This document shows, piece by piece, positions 1 through 6,387 of a stretch of DNA of 41,935 bases (positions within the stretch are counted from its first letter, which is position 1; the number at the start of each line of letters is the position of its first letter). The DNA comes from an uncultured Spirochaetaceae bacterium. GTDB taxonomy: Bacteria > Spirochaetota > Spirochaetia > Sphaerochaetales > Sphaerochaetaceae. The position numbers and the translations under genes were made by a program. The stretch spans positions 1 through 41,935 of the forward strand of contig CALXLD010000003.1 of assembly GCA_944389105.1 (NCBI GenBank), given 5' to 3'. The notes beneath the pieces were generated by a model. It was not told where the DNA came from, made no database searches, and saw only the letters and a list, made by a program, of their open reading frames with translations.

Positions 1-45
1 TGGTTGAAGTGTTGGGTCGTTTGCTATAATTTGTTCAATGAGCAT
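1..45 (-). CDS. Possible start of a gene running off the left edge
   Basis: On the minus strand an ATG at 45-43 opens a reading frame, MLIEQIIANDPTLQP, that stays open to the edge. Only 15 codons are visible, so no family can be named. Upstream there is a weak GGAAC stretch but no good ribosome-binding site. The frame starts inside the left arm of a long inverted repeat (40-97), which could mean a structured leader or the end of a mobile element. It may equally be a chance open frame. Confidence 0.25.
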   Translation of the reverse strand, partial: MLIEQIIANDPTLQP

Positions 46-97
46 GTGTTTGTTCCTTTTTTGTTGTGGTTAACAAAACTTTAGAACTCACATGCTC
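40..97. repeat. Long imperfect inverted repeat (hairpin)
   Basis: GAGCATGTG at 40-48 is exactly complementary to CACATGCTC at 89-97. Inside these arms AACAAAA/TTTTGTT-type segments also pair around a short AT-rich loop. The structure lies just downstream (minus strand) of the lipoprotein stop at 125, so it could terminate that transcript. It could also be a structured leader for the partial gene at the edge, or a mobile-element end. No clear T-tract decides between these. Confidence 0.5.
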
Positions 98-124
98 TCT
101 TTTTCAATCTCTATCTCTCATCCC

Positions 125-1330
125 TCATCTTTCCGTGAAGAACCTAAGATCTCCATCAATTTCCGGATCATACTGATGCGTTGTGCTGTTCTGATAGTTT
201 GTACTGTCTAGTTCAACGATCCAGAAGCCGTTTTCCTGGGTAGCCATCAGGATCTTATTTCCGCTCTGTCCGATCCAGGCAGATGTTACAAGGTCGTTAT
301 CATCGCTGATTCTGGATTTTACAGGCTCGTCAGCATTAGCTGGTTTGATGTAGATACCTTCTTCGTAGAGATAGCCTATGGTGTCTCCATTATCTGCAGT
401 AAAGACAGGCATCAATGTATTTGCCCTGTAGATCAGGTCTGAGGCAAAGTCGGACTGCACAGATGTATAGCTGTCACCATTTATTCTGTACAGATTGCCT
501 TCAAGGGTGATAAAGAACTCTCCATCTGTACCCATGACAAGGTCATCATAATCGACATTGTTATTCGTACGTATGGAAATATTGTTTGTCACAATAGAAC
601 CAGATTCATTGAGGATCAGAAGATTGTTCGTATCCGAAAGCTGGTTGTTGCCTATTTCTATATCGGAATCCTCAACATAAACTCTCAGAGCCCTGTGGCC
701 GATGATAGTCGCAGAAGAATGGACTTCAGCTCCGCCATTGATTGTGAAGCTGCTCTCGCTAACATCTGACTTTGTTATATATCCATAGTGCGTAATCTTT
801 TTATCAGGATCCGTCAGGTTCTGGTTATCAGAAGAGAGTGTATATGTTACCTGTGTCTCGTCATCATCCAGATTGAAGTTATATAAGCCATTGAATTGCA
901 CTATATCACCGCTTGTAGGAAGATTTACGGTAACCTGATTATTATTCACAAAGTCTTCTGAGAGCCCTTCAGTGCTGTTTATCTCATCGATTGTTGCACT
1001 GAAGAACTTATATAAGCCATTTTCATTTTTATATGAGAAGAAAATATGATTGCCTGCAGCCATGAAAGGAACATAGCCTCCATCCATGGAATAGCTGGTA
1101 ATCTCACATTCCTTCTTCATTTCATTTCCATCAAATGAATAGATATCGTTATTGGCAAAAAGAATAAGCTTATTATCATCTGAAACACCCAGAACCGTAA
1201 TGATCTTCGCAAAGTTCTTTGGTGTATCATTGAATACTTTCTGGTATACACCCTGTCCAGAATCGAGGTTGCAGGAGATGAAAACCAGGAGCGATACTAA
1301 AAACAATATTAGGATTCCTCTTTTCTTCAT
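125..1330 (-). CDS. Hypothetical lipoprotein, possibly beta-propeller-like
   Basis: This 401-residue protein has a lipoprotein signal: basic MKKR, a hydrophobic run, and a lipobox ending VFISC with the lipidated Cys at residue 20. The mature part is rich in Asp, Asn, Ser and Thr. It has several short repeats in which a polar turn leads into aromatic strands, such as DDNKLILFANNDIYSF and DGEFFITLEGNLYRING. This is compatible with a beta-propeller or similar beta fold, but I recognise no named family. The start has a clear AGGAGA site that overlaps the stop codon of the preceding barrel gene (11 nt gap), so the two are probably translationally coupled. A role in the cell envelope is inferred only from the signal and the neighbour. 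Confidence 0.85.
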   Translation of the reverse strand: MKKRGILILFLVSLLVFISCNLDSGQGVYQKVFNDTPKNFAKIITVLGVSDDNKLILFANNDIYSFDGNEMKKECEITSYSMDGGYVPFMAAGNHIFFSYKNENGLYKFFSATIDEINSTEGLSEDFVNNNQVTVNLPTSGDIVQFNGLYNFNLDDDETQVTYTLSSDNQNLTDPDKKITHYGYITKSDVSESSFTINGGAEVHSSATIIGHRALRVYVEDSDIEIGNNQLSDTNNLLILNESGSIVTNNISIRTNNNVDYDDLVMGTDGEFFITLEGNLYRINGDSYTSVQSDFASDLIYRANTLMPVFTADNGDTIGYLYEEGIYIKPANADEPVKSRISDDNDLVTSAWIGQSGNKILMATQENGFWIVELDSTNYQNSTTHQYDPEIDGDLRFFTER

Positions 1331-1341
1331 TTCATTCTCCT

Positions 1342-1950
1342 TTAATGTCTATATGAAACAGTGATTGTTGCCGGGATATATGCCAGTGTTGACATCTTTG
1401 TACTGTCACTCACATAAAGCTCAGGGAAAACATATAGACCGACATTTATGCCGACACCCCATTCATCAGTTATGAAGTATCTCATACCGACTTCCAGTTC
1501 ACAGCCGAATGTAAGCTTTGATGCTCCATCATAGCTTGTATACAGCAACCCCGCACCAAGGGAGATGGGGACTTCGAATCTTCCCTGGACAGGTACAGTT
1601 GTCGCTTTTACGAAAATCGGGACATTGGTCTCAACAATACCAGCTCTAGAGAAATCGAACTGGAAGCCAAGTTCTCCTCCGATTGCGAAATAAGGATGGA
1701 GGAAAACCTGATAGGATATGGCACCAACGCCTCCAACACTCCTGTGCGTTCTGTTCGGTCCATCCCCTGGCCAGAATGTCCAGTCAGAACCCTGTGAAGG
1801 ATCCCTGTCAGGGTAATTGTAAAAGAATGGCACTGTCGCGCCTGCCGTTATGTTGAATATCTGCGAACCCGAATCATAGTAAGGTTCAGCTGCAAAAAGC
1901 AAACTTGGCAGTAACAAGAGCGTTGCCAGTATCCCTAGTATTTTCTTCAT
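1342..1950 (-). CDS. Small outer-membrane beta-barrel protein
   Basis: A Sec signal peptide is obvious, MKKILGILATLLLLPSLLFA, with cleavage likely before AEPYY. The roughly 180-residue mature part alternates polar and aromatic residues in amphipathic strands (for example GAISYQVFLHPYFAIGGELGFQF and GMRYFITDEWGVGINVGLYVF). It ends in the strand ATITVSYRH. Length and pattern fit an eight-stranded OmpW/OmpX-like or porin_OmpL1-like barrel. I chose the ATG at 1950 because GAAGGAG lies 6 nt upstream; a TTG 15 nt earlier would place that site inside the gene. It is first in a two-gene unit with the lipoprotein downstream and has its own promoter at 1968-1995. Ligand or function is unknown. Confidence 0.85.
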   Translation of the reverse strand: MKKILGILATLLLLPSLLFAAEPYYDSGSQIFNITAGATVPFFYNYPDRDPSQGSDWTFWPGDGPNRTHRSVGGVGAISYQVFLHPYFAIGGELGFQFDFSRAGIVETNVPIFVKATTVPVQGRFEVPISLGAGLLYTSYDGASKLTFGCELEVGMRYFITDEWGVGINVGLYVFPELYVSDSTKMSTLAYIPATITVSYRH

Positions 1951-1967
1951 TGAAAGCTCCTTCAAGG

Positions 1968-1995
1968 ATTATAGCGGAACTCTTACCCAAGGCAA
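1968..1995 (-). promoter_or_regulatory. Sigma70-type promoter for the barrel-lipoprotein pair
   Basis: Reading the minus strand, TTGCCT (1995-1990), a 16-nt spacer and a perfect TATAAT (1973-1968) precede the barrel gene. The expected start of transcription falls about 11-14 nt before the ATG at 1950, so the ribosome-binding site would sit almost at the 5' end of the message. Confidence 0.65.
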
Positions 1996-2007
1996 AGAGC
2001 CTGCTTG

Positions 2008-2913
2008 ATGACGGAATGCATTTCATTTATGCTCATCTCCATGAGAAGATTAGGGTGCAGGGAAGTATCTGATAGAGTTCTTGAAGAACTTAAAGCAAAA
2101 ACAGAACTCTTCATAAATAAAGGAAATAGGGCTCCCTCTCTTGCAGTTGTCCTTGTTGGTGAAAATGAAGCAAGCAAGACATATGTCAGGAAAAAGGAAG
2201 AAGCAGCGGAGGCTCTTGGGTTTCTGCATTTTCAGTATAATTTTAATGAAGATGTCCGGGAGAGCGAGCTGATCAGCTTGATTGATACTCTTAATAGTGA
2301 TGATGGCATTGACGGAATACTGGTACAGCTTCCGCTTCCGAAGCACATATCGGAGGAGAATATAATAGAACGTATCAGTGCTGAAAAGGATGTGGATGGC
2401 TTTTCACCCGTGAATGCGGGCCGTCTTATGATCGGGGAGAAGTCCTTTGTTCCATGTACTCCAAAAGGGATACTTGCTGTTCTGAGGTATTATGGTATCG
2501 AGACAGCAGGGAAGAAAGCTGTTGTTATCGGCAGAAGCAATATCGTAGGAAAGCCAATGGCTGTGCTTCTTATGCAGAGAGGTCTTGATGCTACAGTCAC
2601 GGTCTGCAATACAAAAACACCTGATCTTAAGGAGTACACATCGGATGCAGATATAGTAATAGTGGCGACAGGGCATCCCGGAACAATAGATGCCTCCTAT
2701 GTTAAGGATGGCGCCACTGTAATAGATGTCGGAGTAAACCGGATTGCGGATTCCAGCCGTGAAAAGGGATTCAGGCTGGTAGGGGATGTGGATTATAAGT
2801 CTTTTAAGAACCGGGACGTATCGATAACACCTGTTCCAGGAGGAATCGGTCTCATGACTGTCGCGATGCTGATGGAGAATACATTCGAGGCCGCAGAAAG
2901 GAGAGCTGAATGA
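2008..2913 (+). CDS. folD: Bifunctional methylenetetrahydrofolate dehydrogenase/cyclohydrolase FolD
   Basis: FolD interconverts 5,10-methylene-, methenyl- and 10-formyl-tetrahydrofolate using NAD(P) in the cytoplasm. Family signatures are present in order: LAVVLVGENEASKTYVRKK with the catalytic Lys, VQLPLPKHI, DVDGFSPVNAGRL, FVPCTPKGI, the dinucleotide fold VVIGRSNIVGKPMAVLL, and the C-terminal ITPVPGGIGLMTVAML. The usual N-terminal IDGK motif is replaced by RRLGCREVSD. The start is uncertain: ATG at 2008 has a weak AAAGAG site 8 nt upstream, while ATGs at 2029 and 2041 fit the family length equally well or better. It is the first gene of a run with miaB and the Sir2 gene; its stop overlaps the miaB ATG by 4 nt. 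Confidence 0.95.
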   Translation: MTECISFMLISMRRLGCREVSDRVLEELKAKTELFINKGNRAPSLAVVLVGENEASKTYVRKKEEAAEALGFLHFQYNFNEDVRESELISLIDTLNSDDGIDGILVQLPLPKHISEENIIERISAEKDVDGFSPVNAGRLMIGEKSFVPCTPKGILAVLRYYGIETAGKKAVVIGRSNIVGKPMAVLLMQRGLDATVTVCNTKTPDLKEYTSDADIVIVATGHPGTIDASYVKDGATVIDVGVNRIADSSREKGFRLVGDVDYKSFKNRDVSITPVPGGIGLMTVAMLMENTFEAAERRAE

Positions 2914-4199
2914 AATTCCTTATTGAATCTTATGGCTGTCAGCTGAATATGGCTGAAAGCGCTGCTATAGAAATGATGCTGATCGGCAGAGGCATGGAGA
3001 AGACAGATAATCCAGATGAGGCAGACGCAGTTATACTCAATACCTGTTCAGTGAGAAAGACTGCGGAGAACAGGATCTGGGGACGTCTAGGTTTTTACAG
3101 CGCGGAGAAGAAGAAGCATGAGCTTATTCTGGTTGTAACTGGATGCATGGCTGAAAGGATGCAGGAAGATCTCAGGAAGGAAGCGCCGTATATCGATGCG
3201 GTTATAGGGACAAATGAAAAAGCGGAGATTCCTGATTTCATACTTGGCTCACCGCTTGAGAAGCTAAACGGCTATCGATTTCTCTCTTCATACTACAGGG
3301 AAGGGGAATTCTCCAGCTATGTTCCCATAATGAATGGATGCAATAATTTCTGCTCATACTGCATCGTTCCATATGTAAGAGGAAGGGAAGTATCCCGTCC
3401 TGTTGAGGAAATAATCAGGGAGATATGCCTGCTTGAGGAAAAAGGAGTCAGGGAAATAACGCTCCTTGGGCAGAATGTCAATTCATATCTATCGGAGTAT
3501 GAAGGTAAAGCTGTGGATTTCCCTACGCTCCTTGAAATCATCACGCCATATATGAAGAACATAATCTTTGTGCGTTTTGAATCGCCGCATCCGAAGGATT
3601 TCTCCGATCATCTTATCTCTGTGATTGCTGCAAACGACAGGGTCGCGAAGCATATCCATCTTCCGATGCAGTCAGGTTCAACCAGGATACTCCAGCTGAT
3701 GAACAGGAAGACTACAAGGGAGAAATTCATCGCCCTTGTGCGGAAGATGAAGGAACGGATTCCTTCCCTCACGCTCTCGACCGATGTAATGACAGGCTTT
3801 CCATCGGAGACGGAGGAAGAGTATGAGGAGACGCTTTCAATGATGGAGGAGATGGGGTGTACGGAAGCTTTCATGTACTACTTCAATCCAAGAGAGGGGA
3901 CGAGAGCCGCTGCAATGGACGGCCAGATTGATGAAAGCGTTAAGATAAAGAGACTTGAAAGGCTGATAGATGAGCAGATAGCCAGGCAGGCTGTCATAAA
4001 AAGCCAGATGCTTCCGTTCCGTGCAAGAGCTATTGTCACGGGCCGCAGCCGTGATGATAGCGACAGATTTCTTGCACGCGGGGAACACAATGATTATTTC
4101 TCGTTTGCTTCATCCATGCCCCACGAGGCCGGTGATGTCGTTGTAATAGATGCTGTAGAGCTCAAGGGAAATACTTTCCGGGGAGATGAATATGTCTGA
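2910..4199 (+). CDS. miaB: tRNA-2-methylthio-N6-dimethylallyladenosine synthase MiaB
   Basis: MiaB is a radical-SAM methylthiotransferase that adds a methylthio group to i6A37 in tRNAs reading UNN codons. The N-terminal UPF0004 domain has Cys10, Cys46 and Cys79, which hold the auxiliary 4Fe-4S cluster. The radical-SAM motif is Cys144-x3-Cys148-x2-Cys151 in GCNNFCSYC. A C-terminal TRAM-like segment follows (about 365-429). The 429-residue length is typical. The PYVRGREVSRP motif after the radical-SAM cysteines and the NTCSVRKTAENR signature favour MiaB over the related MtaB or RimO. It is coupled to folD by an ATGA overlap and overlaps the next start by 8 nt. Confidence 0.95.
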   Translation: MKFLIESYGCQLNMAESAAIEMMLIGRGMEKTDNPDEADAVILNTCSVRKTAENRIWGRLGFYSAEKKKHELILVVTGCMAERMQEDLRKEAPYIDAVIGTNEKAEIPDFILGSPLEKLNGYRFLSSYYREGEFSSYVPIMNGCNNFCSYCIVPYVRGREVSRPVEEIIREICLLEEKGVREITLLGQNVNSYLSEYEGKAVDFPTLLEIITPYMKNIIFVRFESPHPKDFSDHLISVIAANDRVAKHIHLPMQSGSTRILQLMNRKTTREKFIALVRKMKERIPSLTLSTDVMTGFPSETEEEYEETLSMMEEMGCTEAFMYYFNPREGTRAAAMDGQIDESVKIKRLERLIDEQIARQAVIKSQMLPFRARAIVTGRSRDDSDRFLARGEHNDYFSFASSMPHEAGDVVVIDAVELKGNTFRGDEYV

Positions 4200-4950
4200 C
4201 TTCCAGCATTTCATAAAGCTGTATGAGAATTCCAGACGCATTGTGGTGTTGACGGGAGCAGGGGTTTCAACATTATCAGGAATCCCGGATTTCCGTTCCT
4301 CCGATGGCCTTTATAGCAAGGAATTCGGCAAGATGAGGGTAGAGGAGATCCTGGATATAGATTTCTTCAGAGCCCATCCGGACATATTCTATGACTGGGC
4401 CAGGGAATACTGGTTCCAGATGGATAAGTATGAACCTAATATCATCCACAGAGCTCTTGCAGAGATGGAAAAGCGGGGAAAGCTGAGCGAGGGAATATTC
4501 ACGCAGAATATAGATTCGCTGCATCAGAAGGCAGGGTCCAGGAAAGTCTATGAACTCCATGGAAGCATAAGAAGCGGCTACTGTCTCAACTGCCATAGTT
4601 ATTTTGATTACCGCTATATGGCAGAAGCCGTTGATTCCCGCTCAGTCCCATACTGCAAGAACTGCGCAGGACTTGTTAAGCCGGACATTGTGTTTTACGG
4701 AGAGCCTCTGGATACATCGACTCTTATGAGAGCTGAGAATGCGTTCAGGAATGCTGATCTTGCCATTGTCCTAGGCTCCTCGCTTGTTGTTAATCCTGCA
4801 GCATCTCTGCCGTATATATCCGCAAGGGAAGGAAAGGATATAGTAATTGTCAACAGAGACAAAACTTATATTGACGATTATGCAGCACTGAGATTTGAGG
4901 ACCTCGAGGCTTTTTTCTCTGATTTCGCGTCGTATCTTGAGATTTCCTAA
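4192..4950 (+). CDS. cobB: NAD-dependent protein deacylase, Sir2 family
   Basis: Sirtuins remove acyl groups from lysines using NAD. Motifs: GAGVSTLSGIPDFR (NAD binding), TQNIDSLHQKAG, ELHG with the catalytic His123, a zinc site of Cys131/Cys134 and Cys155/Cys158, KPDIVFYGE and LGSSLVVNPAA. The 252-residue length fits bacterial sirtuins. I chose ATG 4192 because GGGGAG lies 6 nt upstream; an ATG at 4186 is too close to that site. It overlaps miaB by 8 nt, which suggests co-transcription. The substrate class (acetyl versus succinyl) cannot be fixed: the Tyr/Arg pair typical of desuccinylases is not evident. Confidence 0.93.
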   Translation: MSDFQHFIKLYENSRRIVVLTGAGVSTLSGIPDFRSSDGLYSKEFGKMRVEEILDIDFFRAHPDIFYDWAREYWFQMDKYEPNIIHRALAEMEKRGKLSEGIFTQNIDSLHQKAGSRKVYELHGSIRSGYCLNCHSYFDYRYMAEAVDSRSVPYCKNCAGLVKPDIVFYGEPLDTSTLMRAENAFRNADLAIVLGSSLVVNPAASLPYISAREGKDIVIVNRDKTYIDDYAALRFEDLEAFFSDFASYLEIS

Positions 4951-4986
4951 TCTTGATGATTACGCCGCTTTCTGTTATTTTTAGTT

Positions 4987-5007
4987 CAGAACACAGGGGG
5001 TGTTCTG
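4987..5007 (+). promoter_or_regulatory. Perfect hairpin straddling the tmRNA 5' end
   Basis: CAGAACAC (4987-4994) and GTGTTCTG (5000-5007) form an 8-bp perfect inverted repeat with an AGGGG loop. The mature tmRNA should start at about 4996, inside the loop. In a precursor this hairpin would compete with the acceptor stem, or it could be a protein-binding operator at the ssrA promoter. Confidence 0.5.
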
Positions 5008-5361
5008 GTTTCGACTGGCTTTGCCATGCCGTAGACTGCGGATCAAGAGCTGACTTGTAAAACCGGCAGAAAAAATTAAATGCAAAGAAAGAAGACGAGT
5101 TCGTCTCTGACGAAGCATTTGCTCTTGCTGCTTAATCAGTATTGAGCGAGGGGTGTCTGGGTTAAGTCCCTGATTCATTCACTCCTTTAGCCAGGGGACT
5201 TGCCTTTCTCCTTCTCGCCGGGGAGATCGGGACATTCAGGTGATGCTGCATCCGGACGCCGGTTCCGCTGCCGATGGATGAGTATAGATAGAACCGGAAC
5301 TATATCCGTAGACGTTTATGGGTGGACTGTTAGGACGGGAGTTCGAGTCTCCCCACCTCCA
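4996..5361 (+). ncRNA. ssrA: Transfer-messenger RNA (tmRNA)
   Basis: tmRNA rescues stalled ribosomes with SmpB and tags the nascent chain for proteolysis. The 5' strand GGGGGTG (4996-5002) pairs with CACCTCC (5354-5360) as an acceptor stem. The T arm is GGGAG-TTCGAGT-CTCCC (5337-5353), and the 5' end carries the usual TGGTTTCGAC. The tag frame runs 5082-5132 with TAA at 5133. It encodes AKKEDEFVSDEAFALAA, preceded in the product by the Ala carried by tmRNA. Seventeen codons is longer than the ten of E. coli, though the ALAA end is standard. The discriminator A5361 is followed by AAG, so CCA is not encoded. No terminator separates it from the TetR gene, and smpB lies 0.6 kb downstream on the other strand. 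Confidence 0.95.
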
Positions 5362-5371
5362 AAGAGGTATT

Positions 5372-5935
5372 ATGGCTCCAAAGATGGACATCAGAGTACA
5401 GAAGACTAAGGAGAGGCTGAAAAGCACTCTCCTTGCCTTGCTTCAGGAGAAGAGCATAGATCGCATTTCGATAAGCGAGATGTGCAGGAAATCCGGGATC
5501 AATCGCAATACTTTCTATCAGCATTACAGAGATATAAGGGATCTTCTTTCAGAGGTTGAAGGGGAGTTCATGGAATCGCTTTTTTCGGTGTTCACCATAA
5601 ATGGCGATTCGATCAAGTCAGTGCGTGATCTTATGCTGGTCCTTCTGGAGACCATAAAGCAGAATCAGGATATGTGCCTTCTCCTATTCTCCGAGAATGG
5701 TGATAAGAACTTTCTCAGGAATATTCTGATGTTTGCTCTCCCTTCTGCCGTTGAAAACTGGGTCAAGGAACTCGGCATGAACGAAAAAGATGCAACAGTC
5801 CTCTATTACTACGTTATGGGAGGAGCGGTTAACGTCATAGAGATATGGATGAAGGACAAGCTCTCCGCATCTCTTGATGAGGTCGCTGATAAGCTCAATT
5901 CGCTGATCCTCAGCTCGCAGAATGCACTTCTCTAG
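5372..5935 (+). CDS. TetR/AcrR-family transcriptional regulator
   Basis: This 187-residue protein has an N-terminal TetR helix-turn-helix: KTKERLKSTLLALLQEKSIDRISISEMCRKSGINRNTFYQHYRDIRDLL (about residues 11-59), with the characteristic T/YxHYxD-like segment. A helical ligand/dimer domain follows, without a recognisable ligand signature. The start is ATG 5372, because AAAGAGG lies at 5361-5367, directly against the 3' end of tmRNA. Upstream codons in the same frame are tmRNA sequence. It is probably co-transcribed with ssrA, and its last 4 nt overlap the convergent smpB stop. Target genes are unknown. Confidence 0.88.
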   Translation: MAPKMDIRVQKTKERLKSTLLALLQEKSIDRISISEMCRKSGINRNTFYQHYRDIRDLLSEVEGEFMESLFSVFTINGDSIKSVRDLMLVLLETIKQNQDMCLLLFSENGDKNFLRNILMFALPSAVENWVKELGMNEKDATVLYYYVMGGAVNVIEIWMKDKLSASLDEVADKLNSLILSSQNALL

Positions 5936-6387
5936 TAGCTGTTCAGTTCCCTGAGCTGGCGTCTTGTATCCCTGTTCAGATCCCTTTCCTTGATAGCTTC
6001 CTTCTTATCCCTGACATTCTTTCCGCGTGCGAGGGCAATCTTCATCTTTACAAGGTTATCCTTCAGGTAGATTTCAAGCGGAACGATCGTGAAACCTCTT
6101 TCATTGACTTTCCTAGTGAATTTCTTTATCTCCTGCTTATGGGCAAGAAGTGTGCGGTTCCTGTCGCTTTTATGGTTGAAGATATTGCCATGGGAATAGG
6201 GCTGGATCAAGAATCCTACGAGTATCAATGAACCGTTTTTAGGAACGATATAGCTATCTGAGAAGGAGCATTTGCCCTCTCTTATTGACTTGACTTCAGT
6301 CCCTACCAGTGAAATGCCTACCTCAAGTTCTTCAAGTATCTCATAATTAAAATATGCTTTTTTGTTTTTCTGTATCAGTTTGATCAT
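5932..6387 (-). CDS. smpB: SsrA-binding protein SmpB
   Basis: SmpB binds the tRNA-like part of tmRNA and mimics an anticodon stem in the decoding centre. The 151-residue sequence has the family landmarks: NKKAYFNYEILEELEVGISLVGTEVKSIREGKCSFSDSY, the HGNIFNH loop, the RNRTLLAHKQEI basic segment, IVPLEIYLKDNLVKMKIALARGK, and a basic C-terminal tail ending in RDTRRQLREL. It is translationally coupled to the upstream SUMF1-fold gene by an ATGA overlap. It runs convergently into the TetR gene with a 4-nt overlap of stop codons, so opposing transcripts are antisense at their 3' ends. Its proximity to ssrA fits the partnership. Confidence 0.96.
   Translation of the reverse strand: MIKLIQKNKKAYFNYEILEELEVGISLVGTEVKSIREGKCSFSDSYIVPKNGSLILVGFLIQPYSHGNIFNHKSDRNRTLLAHKQEIKKFTRKVNERGFTIVPLEIYLKDNLVKMKIALARGKNVRDKKEAIKERDLNRDTRRQLRELNSY

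Noticed and set aside
4987..5007. LexA/SOS box at the ssrA 5' end
   Set aside because: GAAC and GTTC are too far apart for a DinR-type box, and no other LexA-like site is seen in front of ruvCAB.
5331..5361. Separate tRNA gene suggested by a T-arm and acceptor stem
   Set aside because: The acceptor 3' strand pairs with 4996-5002; it is the tRNA-like domain of tmRNA, with no anticodon arm nearby.
5318..5371. Upstream extension of the TetR-type gene
   Set aside because: These codons are the tRNA-like 3' part of tmRNA; the ribosome-binding site at 5361-5367 fixes the start at 5372.
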